Assembly: GCA_000711775.1 (NCBI GenBank)
Contig: ARYC01017757.1
Span: 40,657 to 104,656, forward strand
Direction: 5' to 3'
Length of the DNA: 64,000 bases
From: Oxytricha trifallax
Lineage: Eukaryota; Ciliophora; Spirotrichea; Sporadotrichida; Oxytrichidae
In this document: one piece after another, positions 31,780 to 43,079 of the stretch
How the letters are laid out: every line of letters starts with the position of its first letter
Numbering within the stretch: the stretch's first letter is position 1
Program-made: the position numbers and the translations under genes
The notes under the pieces: generated by a model
Database searches by the model: none
The model's input: only the letters and a program-made list of their open reading frames with translations
What the model was told of the DNA's origin: nothing

Positions 31780-34700
31780 TAGAGTGAAAATTCTTCCAGC
31801 TGAGCTCTGTGGTTTATTATTACTGTTATACTTACTTAATAGTCATTTTATTGTATCGTATTTAATATACTATTCCCATTCAACTAGTTCATATTGCTGT
31901 TGTATTAAGTCTGATCTACTATCCTCTACATTGAACTTTACTTTTTGATAATCCTTTGGATAGGAGCATTAGCATATATTTTTTTCAAGTATTACATGTT
32001 ATTACTGATTTCTCTTTACAGAACTTGATCTGCTATAGTTTTATGAAAGCTCTATTTCTTTGCTGTAGTATTTACGATGAAGCTGTTGTTGTAAATGTTA
32101 ATATCAAATTAAGGGTTGCTAGTTATGATTGTTTGAGAGTTCGTTCCTTTGTTACTTAACTGTTGATTTTACATGGCTACAGATTACTAGAGTTGCTATT
32201 GAGATTCATCATGCTATATGAATTTTCTCAAAAGTTTATCATTGACACGTACACATAGTATTTAGTCACTTGCGACTATGGTTACATGTTATATGTCTGA
32301 TTTCAATAGATCATTATGGATTAGTTCCTAATCTGTTAATAGCTTAGGTTGCTTTGATACTTTTAAGGTGTCTGGTAGTTTTTTTATATTTGAATTATGT
32401 CTTTAAGATAAAAATTATGATTTGGAGTGCTAATTCTAAGAGAAGTGTGAGGACACATTTTAAAAAAGAAAGAAGAATTATTATTAGAGTTGACCAACAC
32501 GTCATAATGCACTCAAAACCCCAAAACCCCTGAAGTTGTTTGATTGAGTTTTTGATTGATGAAAGTAGACTATTAACGCATGCTTTATTAGGGTTTTAAT
32601 AGGGTTTATGTAGGGGTTTAGGGTTATAATGTAATATAAATTAGTGTGTAATGCAAGTGTTTTATTTTTATTATTCACTCAAACAGTACTTTACCATCAT
32701 GAGGCAGCTTTCTAAACTTTATCTCTCCTATCCAACTTACAATTTAGTCTATTGTATGGTCAGCTCTGTGATTAGGCTTAATAATTATCTACTCAGCCAT
32801 ATCTTTCATTCTACCTTTTATCTTATTCTAGTCTATATATTGCTGTATTCTCTGTTTTGAATCTTTCTCTCTTTTGCAGCTATAGTATTCATTTCTTGCC
32901 ATATCGCATTCACAAATAATTGCTGCTAGAGCCCATATATCCCACTTAATATCACCATCTCTCCAATCCTCTCTTTCTGGAAAGTATCCAGGAGTACCAT
33001 ACACGTTGCCAAGTCCTGAAGCTTCAACTCTCTATGATCTATTGAAATCTATTATTACACTCTGAGAGGTCAAAACTCAAGCATAATATTATCAGGCTTC
33101 AAATCTCTATGAACATATCCAAGAGTGTGCAGCTCCTCAATGCCTTTGCAAACATTTGTAAGAATAAGAGGTAACTACTTTGGTATCCTTTAATATTAAA
33201 TCTAGTCTCTTATGTCATTTAATATAGAGGAAGACGAAAAGCTACATGATCTTGAGCAAGCAGAATAGCACCGAGCTTTATTATAAATCTGCACTATCTA
33301 TCTCTTGACTTTGTAAATGCTTGGTATTCATTTACGAATTCCATTTGATACTTGTCATCGCATTTGAAGTAGTTGAACGGATATATCTTGTATGCGAACT
33401 ACTTATCTGTTATGACTTTCTTCTCAATTTATCCTCAAGGATAAGATAACTTTCATTACACTCTTTAAGGTCAATTATATTAATATTGGAAGTTTAAGTG
33501 CATGCATCTTAAGAGTGATTTTTACTATCTCTGAGGCTGGGAGATTTCTTACTGCTTTAATAAGTTAATTTTCTTTCTTTACTCTTTGTTCCAAAGTTTC
33601 TAAAGGGTCTCTTGGCTTTCTTCTTTAAAGGAAGACCTCACCAGTCTCTGGATCTATTACTTCAAACTTCTTGCCATGATGGTTTTATAGATGAACTTTT
33701 AGATCCCTTGAATGATTGTATTACTTATTGCAGTAAGGGCAGAAATATTTTCCATCTATCTTATCAAGCTTAAGATAGAGCTTGGGCTTGTTAGAATGCT
33801 GCTCTAAGATATGACGCTTAAGAGCAGATTTATAAGTGAAGTTCATCTCACACTCCTCACATAAATGTAATGCTTTTATTTCTTTTTTCTCTTCCTCCTA
33901 TTCAACCATTTTCATTGGAACTTCGCATTAAATTTCTTAGCTCTGCATTTCTATTTAACAACTGAATTTCTATTCAAAGTCTGATACCTAAAGTTAAAAA
34001 ATTTCAGGTTCGTGCTAGGTAGAGGCATCGCAAGTCTCAATTTTCTTTTGATTCATGAAAGAAAGTTTTTGCTGGCTAATGCCAAGCAATGCCGCATTTC
34101 TAAGTAAGTTACCGCTCATTTTATAAATACTATTAATAATTATACAAGCTATTTAAATTCTACCTTTATACAAGAGTAAGAGCATATTCTCAAAGGTTTA
34201 GAGAGGTTTAATGAGAACAGAGTAAGATATATTTATTTTATATTTCTTAGATTTAGTGATAATTTATAAACTAATTCATCCATTTTATTCATTAAAATGC
34301 ACCTAAATGTGTTTTGTGAAGTTAGGTGGTGCTCCTAAAGCTGTTCTTGTAAATTTAGGAGGGGAGATTTTAAAATTCAATTTTTTTAATGCACCTCCTA
34401 ATACGGTTTTGAACTTTAATATAGCCACCTAATTAAGTTTTAAATAAATTAGGAGCACCACCTAATTAAATTAATTATTATTAGGAGCAATTTAATGGAG
34501 AAAGTTTGATAAAAATGGAAGTCAAACTTTGAAACTTGGAGAAAGTTTTTCCATCTTTCTCTTACTATCTTATTCAGGTTGACCTCCAGTTGGATCTCTC
34601 TATTTAGGAGTAAAATTTTAGTAAGTTTAGAATGGATATCCATAATTTTAAATTTCATAAACATTTATAGAAAGTGGAAGCAAGATGGAGTCTATGAATG

Positions 34701-36800
34701 ATGCAATGAAGAGAATACAATCTCAAGAATTGATAGGAATATTTCGAAGTAAGGAGGACCTCTATAGATATTTGGTATAGCAAGGTAAGCTTTTATCAAA
34801 TACTAATATATTAACCATAGTTGGATTGTTCTTGCCAACTCAGGAAGGAACAAAAATATCATTCTTAAAAGCCTTACTAAGTGAAGAGAAATAAGCTTTT
34901 AAGACCAATGAAATAAAGATGATTGAGATACCTAACTACCCTGAAATCTCAGTGACAAATCTCTATGATGATGCGATGAGTGATCTAGATGTTGCTCTGT
35001 ACCTACCATCAAAGTTACAACTCTCAAATAAGTTACCAGAGAGAAACTTCTTCTTTGGAGTTTGGAACTCTTAAACCAGAGTACTTAAGTGAAGTAATTT
35101 AAGAAGCTCATAAGAAACGCTACAGCATCTCTCCTGAAGAGAAAGAGAAGCAGGGAATCAAAATCAGTGACTCATGGCTGTAGGAACTGCAGAAGCATCC
35201 ATTCATCTCAAGTAAACATAGACTTCTAACTTTATAGAAAAACCTGGTACTGCTATATATTTGATGAAAAAGCGCAGCAAATTAACAGAGAGAGAAAGTC
35301 TCAAGTAAAGCATGAATTGAGTAAGAGACTCTTCAAAGATTTATAAAAGCCAGAAGAGATGAACATAGATGCAAGGGCTGGCACTAAGAGAAGAAACATT
35401 GGCCCAAGCAAGCCTTAAAAGAAAGAAAAGAAAGAGAAGCCAAATCCCTTTACGGGCAAATTTAATATGTGAACTTATTCATTCGTTTAAATCTAAAACT
35501 TATTTATAAACACAAAATCTCCCTTCTCTTGCGCATACTTTTGCTTTATCATCGCTGACTCTTTTAGCAGCACTCTTAATAAAATCTACTGTATCTATCT
35601 TCAGATCGTGTATCAGATGATAGAGCAGAAGTTTCTTGTAGTGGCCTTTTAATAGGCCCCAATATAGTTCAATTCCATTGAATTGAGGGCTATAAGGAAC
35701 ATTAAATACAGGTGTTATGTTTAGCCTTTCATATTCTCTCCTTGAGTCTTTAGTTTTATGAACTGATAAGTTATCAACAAACAGGATAATTTCTTATTCA
35801 GCATACTTATCTCTTAGCTATTGCAAAAATTTAATATATTATTCAGTCTTAATAGAGCGAGGGTGGATAACATAAGTCTCAATCCCACTATCTTCACTGA
35901 TTCCACCAAGGATTGCATGAGTTGATACCTTAATCTTTTGATCATAAACTTCTATGTTGCTGTACCTCTTATGCCAAGACCTCGATATGAAGGTATTAAA
36001 CGTGAATACTGCCTCATCAGCATGTATGAACTTTATATTATGCTCTTTAGCCCTCTGCATTTAATCGAATATATAATTTAAATTATCCTTATAAAATGGA
36101 ACATTAAAGTCAATCACTCTCTTAATGCGATTGACTGTCTTGTAAGATATACCATTCTTTTTATAGATATTAGCTATGGATTATGCAGAGATGTGTAGCT
36201 CAGGAAATTGGCGATGAAACATCAAAGCCCTCTAGGCCAGAGAGAAATGAACCCAGTATTTTAGAGTCTTATCATTAATAAGATAATCGATATGATGCTA
36301 CTAGAATTTTAAAGGTCTTTTAGGCTTAGAATTAAGATGCTATCTCTTTAAATTCAATGCTAATAGACAGTGTGACCTAACAGTAGCAGGAGATTTATGG
36401 AGCAGTCTTGCAATAGATGTGTAATTTAGAATAGGTCTGAGTTGATCACTATAATCATTACATCCATAACGCAACTTAAACAATAAATCTATATATTCAC
36501 TGTCATAAACTGATCCCAAACCTCGCATATTCTCACTTAAATTACTGATATTTAAACCATTAACCCCTACATAAACCCTATTAAAACCCTAATAAAGCAT
36601 GCGTTAATAGTCTACTTTCATCAATCAAAAACTCAATCAAACAACTTCAGGGGTTTTGGGGTTTTGACTACTCTTTCTTTCTCGAAGAGTTACTAAATGT
36701 AGGCTTCATATTGATAGATTTGAGTTATTTTCTCAATTTGATTATGCTTTTTTGCACTAATATATGGAGACCCACTGTTGTTGCAAGTCTTGTAATTACT
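31780..36800 (-). CDS. Host open frame split by a TBE insertion (coding 36667-36800 and 31780-32513)
   Basis: Reading left from ~36800: YKTCNNSGSPYISAKKHNQ, then ITQIYQYEAYIQQLFEKERV up to 36667. After skipping 32514-36666 and one ACT, the same frame continues as VHYDVLVNSNNNSSFFFKMC, then Asn/Gln-rich sequence to ~31950, then DYQKVKFNVEDSRSDLIQQ (after a frame change) to ~31780. Same-frame TGAs occur near 32300, 32230 and 31835. Not recognised. The uninterrupted frame across the element shows insertion into coding DNA. Confidence 0.55.
32514..32632 (+). repeat. Left ITR of TBE copy B
   Basis: CAAAACCCCAAAACCCCTG then AAGTTGTTTGATTGAG and TTAGGGTTTTAATAGGG; inverted copy at 36548-36666. Confidence 0.9.
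32675..34119 (-). pseudogene. TBE ~57-kDa C2H2 zinc-finger/kinase gene (copy B)
   Basis: ATG 34119 (MSGNLLRNAALLG), a Gln/Glu-rich leader, two canonical C2H2 fingers (CEECEMNF...H...H and CPYCNKQYNHSRDLKVH; about 33860-33690), a TGE-containing linker and a kinase-like domain (VHRDLKPDN region about 33115-33090). The frame ends FE-TGA at 32675-32677. Length fits the known ~57-kDa product. Frameshifts near 33490, 33420 and 33110 break the kinase part, so this copy is inactive although the fingers are intact. Confidence 0.75.
34330..34684. promoter_or_regulatory. Spacer between divergent kinase and 22-kDa genes, with short repeats
   Basis: About 560 bp lie between the two start codons. The part listed is rich in AGGTGGTGCTCCTAA/TTAGGAGCACCACCT-type direct and inverted repeats; the same spacer recurs at 63716-64000. 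Likely bidirectional promoter region, by position. Confidence 0.45.
34685..35472 (+). pseudogene. TBE 22-kDa protein gene (copy B), frameshifted
   Basis: ATG 34685 (MESMNDAMKRIQSQEL). A 36-nt intron at 34785-34820 (GTAAGC...ATAG) leads to GLFLPTQEGTKISFLKALL. The second half has LPERNFFFGV and TLKPEYLSEV with a 2-nt deletion between them (about 35060). A second tiny intron (~26 nt, GTAAAC...ATAG, about 35210-35236) precedes KPGTAIYL, then a basic tail with another frameshift (about 35290). TGA at 35470-35472 lies 6 bp from the transposase stop. No known domain; the conserved blocks define the family used to compare elements in this window. Confidence 0.75.
35479..36528 (-). CDS. TBE 42-kDa DDE transposase, intact (349 aa)
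   Basis: Uninterrupted ciliate-code frame from ATG 36528 (MRGLGSVYDSEYIDLLF) to TGA 35479-35481. The N-terminal third has a helix-turn-helix-like region (TSIARLLHKSPATVRSH). The catalytic core shows D1 in FIHADEAVF, D2 in LFVDNLSVHK and E in QFNGIELYWGLLK, with 34 residues between D2 and E, typical of the IS630/Tc1/mariner superfamily. Known role: TBE transposases are expressed in development and take part in germline DNA elimination and rearrangement in Oxytricha. Intact while its two neighbour genes are broken. Confidence 0.9.
36548..36666 (-). repeat. Right ITR of TBE copy B
   Basis: Inverted copy of 32514-32632, ending AGGGGTTTTGGGGTTTTG directly before the ACT duplication. Confidence 0.9.
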
Positions 36801-36829
36801 ACACATTACAATATTTTATAAGAAAATTC

Positions 36830-38400
36830 AAGGTAATAAGAGACTGTTAGTGTTGTTATAAGCAAAAAAGCAATGCTATCTTGTGAAAAGTTTATTTTTA
36901 TATCCTCATTACAATATTTGAATTCTTAATAGGATGAATATTTAGGTCAAAGTTTTTTCTAAATCTCTTTTCCCTATTTTTTGGTATCCAGATTTGCTTA
37001 TTTTAATTTGCATCTTCTTAGAACCACCTTCGTTTTGATTTTAATCATTCATTTTTTTGTTAATAAATAAAAAAATAAGCATTTCTCTAAATCTTTTTCT
37101 TAAATATTATTAGAATATATCTATGAAATATAGATTAGTACCTTGAATATGTCCACTTAGCAGACAATATATAGGCCTATAACAATCGTGTTAGAAAAAT
37201 TATGATTATTTTAATTTGTCTATGACAGTTAATTATGATAGACTTATTAACTTTGCTAATAATAGGTGTTTGGAAAATTAATAAATCTTGAATATTTCTA
37301 TAATATTTAGTTAAAAATTTAATTCTTATTATTTCGATTTTGATAGCTTTTTATGGCAATTTTTTAATTCATAATTCCTGCCTTCTTTCTTCCCATTTAT
37401 AGTATTATGTTTTAGTTAGCACTGGTCTAATTACCTTCATTAACCGCCACCAAAAAAATCTGTATTAAAATTATCCCTTTTTAAAAATAAAATACTCAAA
37501 TATTTGTAATTAAAAATACTCCACTAATATATCAAGAATTTATTATATTATACACCTGCTAACTATCTCGCGATACTGTTTGTGTTATTGTTTACTTTTA
37601 ATTTGCAAGCAGGTTTGACCATCGTGTGATTGCATTAATTCTCCTTCCAGTCTAACCAAATCCTATCCCTCCCGTATCATATAAATAATGATGCAGAGTC
37701 CTTGCATCATTATTCAGTCCTTAATCAAGATCAATTAAACATATGTGGGAAATATATTGCCTAATTTCATAGAATTTAATTTTATTCATTAAATCTAAAT
37801 ATACAAAATTTACATATTTGAAATAGTGGTTTCTCAACTTCGTTTCTTAAATGCCTAAAGATAAAATTGCTGTTTTTATTGATGTTTAGGGACTTTATTT
37901 TCACTCATATTTATAATAATTCTCTCTTTAAATTCCTATATTAAAATCAGTAATAGTAAATTTGTAAATAGATTTATATTCAAAAAAATATATCAATCAG
38001 CCACAATATGAATTAAAATTTCTTTGAATAAATAAAATAGATATTGAAAATAGATATTAATAAGTATTTTTATCAAAATATCAATTGTTTATTTAAGTAT
38101 ATACTTTCCATTATATCATTTATTTATTTAATAATTAAGTTTTAATACTTCACTTAAATTGATATTTTGAATTAAAAATCATGTCACTATTTTTAAACTA
38201 TTGTTAATAAATAAAATATATTTTAATTATTTATCTAAGACGATTTTTGTTAATTGATTAAATTATTTCTTAATATCTTGATCGATGTTTTATTAAGGAC
38301 TTATTTATTGAACAAAAAAAGAATCTAATCATGATTTTAAATATGAATTAAATGACTTTCTAGGTAATTATTTAAAAATATAAAAATTAAATTTATAAGT
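36830..38400. other. AT-rich region; one perfect hairpin, no gene
   Basis: No sustained coding frame. At 37684-37714 AATAATGATGCA and TGCATCATTATT form a perfect 12-bp hairpin with a 7-nt loop. Elsewhere only A/T runs. Confidence 0.5.
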
Positions 38401-38403
38401 TTA

Positions 38404-39006
38404 ATGTTCTCACATTTGAGAGATAACCAGAGCAAACAAGGAAATAATGCTGAAAATTTATAATGTCAAGCATTAAAGAATTAGAGTCTGAGGAATCTTT
38501 CTAAGTTTACTTCCTTTATTTGGGGCTAAAACGCAAACTAGGACTTTGGTTAACTATTTAAAGTCTATTCATTAAAAAATAAATATGGTATATATCAGCC
38601 AATAATAAAAACTGAAGCAATACAGTGGATTTGCTAAAATTAATCAATATTATGTCATTTATAAATCCAAATACAATATAAAAAATTTCTTACTATGCAT
38701 ATCATAATTCAAGGAAGAATATTTAATTTCAATTAACCTTAATTGTTTAAGAAAGTTGGAATTTTGTTTATTAGCTTACTAAGCTATAAGAGTATGCTGA
38801 TTTTTTTAAATTAAAAAAACTAAAATCATCAATCATTAACAAGAACTTATTTTATATTTTTATGTACTACCGAATGAATTATTTGAACTCAACTTAAGAG
38901 ATTTCAAAATAAATTAATTTAAATAAGCTTCCTCAAATCTAATGGGTTTCTACTATTCTTATGTTTAACAATCAGAAACTATTCAAAATATGATAAAACT
39001 TTTTCT
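38404..39006 (+). CDS. Unrecognised gene, two coding segments separated by an AT-rich gap
   Basis: ATG 38404: MFSHLRDNQSKQGNNAENLQ, then FIWGQNANQDFGQLFKVYS and KYGIYQPIIKTEAIQWICQ to ~38640. After an AT gap (~38645-38735) the coding character resumes with ESWNFVYQLTKLQEYADFF and continues to a TGA near 39000. The WGQN.N..G pattern faintly recalls an RCC1 repeat blade; not enough to assign. The gap is a likely IES. Confidence 0.5.
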
Positions 39007-39009
39007 CTC

Positions 39010-39655
39010 CATTTTGGCTTCATTCTTAATTTAAATAATTGAACACGACTTAGTAAATATATTTGCTCTACCAAGCAGACAACAGTGTATGGATAGAAGA
39101 GTATTGTTTCAAATTATTAATTTCTGCTGTTATATACTCCATTAAAATTTATTACTTCGTATGGTTGTCAAAGTTTGCCATTTGTCACAATGTAAAGTCC
39201 AATAATAGAGTGACCCTTTCTAGTGATGCCTACTTTTCAATTATACCTGTAGAAGGCATTGGTAACACATCATGTTTGGCTAAATATCAATAATAATATA
39301 AGTTTAAAAATATATATATATATGCTAATTAGAATATAGTAAAAATAAAATAAAACTCAACTACACTATGCAAGCAATTTAATTTGTTTGAGCAAAGATC
39401 TCTTGTGCATAAGACTGTTTTGAATGTGAATGATAAAATGTAAAGCGAAATAATGTAATAGTAGCCCAAAAAGGGCAGAGTATCCAAGACAATCATCAAT
39501 TGGAATGGATCTTATGTTGTACAAATTACCATTTTTCTTGGGATAAATGGATCGAAGCCATTTTGCCAAATACAACTTCACACTGGGATAGTACGATTTG
39601 GCATAAAAAATGATCTCGCATTGAATTGGTTGTTGCTCTATAAGTTACATGCCCA
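39010..39655 (-). CDS. Unrecognised gene, two segments, with a hydrophobic stretch
   Basis: ATG 39655: MGMQLIEQQPIQCEIIFYA, LYLAKWLRSIYPKKNG, then a hydrophobic stretch CLGYSALFGLLLHYFALHF and KRSLLKQIKLLAQCS, TGA. After an AT-rich gap (~39300-39350): YLAKHDVLPMPSTGIIEKQ, one same-frame TGA, then QMANFDNHTKQQILMEYITA to ~39010. It ends a few bases from the plus-strand gene at 38404-39006 (convergent). One transmembrane helix is plausible; family unknown. Confidence 0.5.
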
Positions 39656-39959
39656 TTTTATTTTAGTGCAATAATTAAACTTATAAACAGCTTATTGATA
39701 TTTGAATTTTTTTTGTTAATTTAGAATTTAAATTGATTACACAGCGAAATTTCTTGTGCAAATACATAAACTTGATTTTAATCTGTAAGTTTCTTTGCAT
39801 TTGTACACTATAGGGTATGTAATATCTTTTCAAGTCATTTTATTGAATAGTAAAACTGAGTTATCTGTTATACTAGCCAAGAACACATTCTGCTTAATTG
39901 GTGGTAGTTGCTGGATCAATCACTAAAATAAAGCATTTTTATAATTTATATAAAATACT

Positions 39960-40605
39960 TTAATAAATGTAGTTAGCTTCTATATACTCCAGGACCTGGA
40001 TGGGCATTTAATATTAATTATTATTATAGTGCATATTATAATGTCAAAGCATACTCCGTTATTTAAGCAATAATCGTATGAAAAGCATTTAGTTTCTGAA
40101 TCATGTCTATCGTAAGTATTACAACAAATTTGGTTTTTAAAACATAAGTTATTTTCACTGTCTTCCCATCGAACATGTGGACAAGATGCCTCGCAAGAAT
40201 CAATGTATCTTAGAAATAAAATATCACATGATTATAAATAGAATTTCTAAAATTTCAGACTAAGAATCAGAGGTAGTACTTAAACATGATGCGCAACCAG
40301 GAGATTAATGTCAGAGAGCAGGCTTGTCTTTTTATTCTAGCGATCATATAACTTTTTAAATAATTACCACCTTATAATAAAAAACAAGTTTTTAACACTC
40401 GCCATTAGTTCTAATCTTTGTTTTTCAGTAAAGCTTGCTTCAAATTTATTGTTACAAAGCTAGTGATAACGTTTGATAGCTTTAGCCTTAGACTAGAAAA
40501 AAAGAGGATGTAAAATGTTAGCCTTCTTAATAAAAAAAGTAATCTGAAAATTTTCTTCTGTAAGTTGCAGTAAACATTTCGATTTTATTTAGAGAGTAAA
40601 ATATA
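39960..40605 (-). CDS. Cys-rich, EGF-like segment-bearing gene in several segments
   Basis: From ~40605 leftward: LLQLTEENFQITFFIKKANI, then KAKAIKRYHQLCNNKFEASF and LELMASVKNLFF. After a gap: SPGCASCLSTTSDSQSE. After another gap: SCEASCPHVRWEDSENNLCF, QICCNTYDRHDSETKCF, YCLNNGVCF. The last pattern (C-x-N-N-G-x-C) is typical of EGF-like modules, and a following segment reads HPGPGVYRSQ. Spaced Cys pairs suggest a secreted or surface protein. A same-frame TGA precedes HQSPG. Continuation upstream at 43.1-43.7 kb is possible, where CLTCRTQ and KDCGMC occur. Confidence 0.45.
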
Positions 40606-41271
40606 ATAGAAGAAAAAATTCAAAATTAAATAAATAATCAATAAGTGTTAGCACCATTTTAATATTTGTTTTTATTATTCTAATTAAACAATACTCTAAC
40701 TCAAAATTTAATTAATTTCAAGATAAAGTGCGGTATATATTTTATATATTTACAAACATTACTCATAAATTAATATAAATATGGATGTAGTTTTAAACAT
40801 TTAAATGTCATTAGTTATAAAAACACTGTCTATCTGATTTTATCAATAATTTAATTATTTAGACTTAAATATTTAAACTTATTTGCCTTATTTTGATTTA
40901 ATTAATATTTTAAATTTAAGATACATTTATTGAATAATATAAGACATATGATTTTTTTAAAAAAACTACATGACATTCCTATTAAGTTTATTGCAATGTG
41001 TGTAAATAAATGTATTATACCTCAATCAGTCTCCAAATAAATAAAATTTCAAGATATAGTAGTGTTTAATTTGAAATATAAAAATGGTGTGTATTACTTT
41101 TTTTTATTTATTTAATTTTGAATTTTTCTTCTATTTTTAATCAGTGCTATGGCCTTATAAATTAAAAGTTAATATTGATTCACTGAGTAAATTAAAAAAT
41201 TAGTAAATAAATACTTGAGGTAAGTTAAAACTGTCTATTTTCATAGTGCAAGATAATTTAACTCCATCAAT

Positions 41272-41301
41272 CCGTGCTTGTGGTACCAGTTAAACTTTTT
41301 A
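41272..41301 (+). repeat. Left arm of a perfect 30-bp inverted repeat
   Basis: CCGTGCTTGTGGTACCAGTT onward; exact reverse complement at 41580-41609. Confidence 0.95.
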
Positions 41302-41609
41302 AAGTAGCCTCCTCTCTCTTATTCCATTCTCTGAATTCTTACTCTTACATTAGCTTTCTTCTTAAGTCTATCTAGAGTTAAGCAAAATCTACCTAGCTTT
41401 AGAAGGTCCTTCTATATTGGGGTTTGACTGCGGTTTTATCCACAAACACTAGTTAAGGATTCTCATAAAGCACCCCTAATATTCTACTTAGATTTATCGA
41501 TAAGTCTATATAGAATTTTGGCTTCCTGAGCCTGACAGAAAAATGTTAGTCATCCAAGCAATGCAACAGCAGCCAGGTCTAAAAAGTTTAACTGGTACCA
41601 CAAGCACGG
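41272..41609 (-). CDS. Coding island framed by a perfect 30-bp inverted repeat
   Basis: Between arms at 41272-41301 and 41580-41609 (CCGTGCTTGTGGTACCAG... and its exact inverse) one minus-strand frame is open throughout, including the arms: LLLHCLDDQHFSVRLRKPKF, LGVLYENPQLVFVDKTAVK, YRRTFQSQVDFAQLQIDLRR, then a charged helix QEQEFREWNKREEATLKS. GC content exceeds the flanks. I do not recognise the protein. It could be an MDS, or a small mobile element that captured gene sequence. Confidence 0.5.
41580..41609 (-). repeat. Right arm of a perfect 30-bp inverted repeat
   Basis: TAAAAAGTTTAACTGGTACC onward; exact reverse complement of 41272-41301. Confidence 0.95.
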
Positions 41610-42004
41610 AATATCTTTGCTGATAATTGTTAATGCCTTAGTGAAGAATTAGTAGTAATAATTAATTAGTTGTATTTTAAGAATTATAGATTTTTGGAGC
41701 TAAGTAGGCTTTCAAAGAAAGATGGATTGGACAAGATATTAAAAGTTTATAAATTTTTACTAATGAGATTTGTATTAGTTTATGAGTAAAATTTATAATT
41801 AAAACTATTTTATTTAATTATCTGAGTTCACAAGCTCAAGCTTATTTTGTTAATAAATATATGGATTTCACTTTGAGGAGGATTGTTAAAATTAGAGCAA
41901 TCATTTTTTATAACATTATAATTTAAAACCTCTATTCAATTTTTTTTAGGATTTTATTATTTATTTAAAAATCAACTGCTATTACTGCAATTTGGCTACA
42001 GCTA

Positions 42005-42172
42005 CATTCTATTTATTTCAGTAATATCAAGTCAATTAAACACTATGTTGACCATCACTCTAGATATTCGTATAGTAAAATGCGATAGTATAAGTTGCAG
42101 AAGTAAATCTAAAATCTTTGTATGCCTTTGTACTCAAAGCATTTGATTCAAATATTAGGTGGTATGATATAA
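42005..42172 (+). CDS. Short coding-like patch, unrecognised
   Basis: One frame reads FSNIKSIKHYVDHHSRYSYS then KMRQYKLQKQIQNLCMPLYS and HLIQILGG, His/Tyr/Gln-rich, in AT-rich surroundings. Probably a small MDS. Confidence 0.3.
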
Positions 42173-42682
42173 TTTTAATTATATAAATATCTTTCATGCA
42201 ATACTATCTTATCTAAACTAAAGTATGTTAAAAACAAATATAACGAATAATTTAAATTCGAATCCATCTAGATAAATAAGTATTTTAATAATTTTAACAA
42301 TTAATTATATTAATTAGAAGAAATTTATATATATCTTTGTTCAAAAAATTGAATATTCATATTTCTAATATTTGGTGTATTTTACAATTTCTTTTAATTA
42401 CATATCTATAAATCTCTTGAAGATTGAATCTTTGTTGAATGTCAAAGTGCGGACTAGCAATTCAATTAAATTTAAATTAATAAGGATAAATGCTCATTAA
42501 TTAAATGTTAAAATAGAGTAATTATATAAAATAAACTGTAATTTATTTTAATAGCACCTTGCTTTACCTAATTTATAGAATAAGATTTATTTTTATTCAA
42601 TTTTAATAAAAATTTCACAACAAATCTTTTTTTTTAAATAAGTTTTTTTCGCTTGATTACCTGCCCTAAAATGAAATAATTC

Positions 42683-42700
42683 TTGACGAGTACTCGTCAA
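42683..42700. repeat. Perfect 18-bp palindrome
   Basis: TTGACGAGTACTCGTCAA reads the same on both strands. No coding context. It may be a protein-binding site or chance. Confidence 0.6.
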
Positions 42701-43079
42701 AAGACCAAGTGTAAACTCATTCATATTAATGCCATATATTATAATATTAAAAATTTCCATTTTTATAATAAAATATTGTTTTGTTGTCCTATGAACAAGC
42801 GCATTTCTGACAAACTTAAAAGATCATTCCGACATAATGAAGTAAATCGTAGTTAATGTTTAAATTCTAAAGGGAAAAGGATAACTAACCATTCACAAGC
42901 TAGAAAATCATTATTATTCATTAAATTATTAAGTGTAGTTTATGAAATTTATAGTGTTTTCCATTTCATTCATTCAATAATTATTGATAATAATTTAAAG
43001 CTTCAAATCAATTATTAATAAAATAAATTAAATTAATTTACAAATATATTAATTTATTTCAATTTAAAAAAAATATGCT

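Larger units (their letters stand above)
32514..36666 (-). mobile_element. Complete telomere-bearing element (copy B), 4,153 bp
   Basis: Both ends begin CAAAACCCCAAAACCCCTG and share ~115 bp of inverted repeat. Contains zinc-finger/kinase (-), 22-kDa (+) and 42-kDa transposase (-). The transposase frame is intact, the other two genes are frameshifted. The ACT duplication and its position inside a host frame make it the youngest-looking element in the window. Such elements are removed precisely during macronuclear development (established for Oxytricha TBEs). Confidence 0.9.
32511..36669. repeat. 3-bp target-site duplication (ACT) of TBE copy B
   Basis: ACT lies at 32511-32513 directly before CAAAACCCC and at 36667-36669 directly after GGGGTTTTG. 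TBEs are known to duplicate a 3-bp ANT target. Confidence 0.85.

Noticed and set aside
39063..39293. 76-aa plus-strand ORF
   Set aside because: Plausible-looking, but the opposite strand gives a Gln-rich frame that continues the gene from 39655; the plus frame has no continuation.
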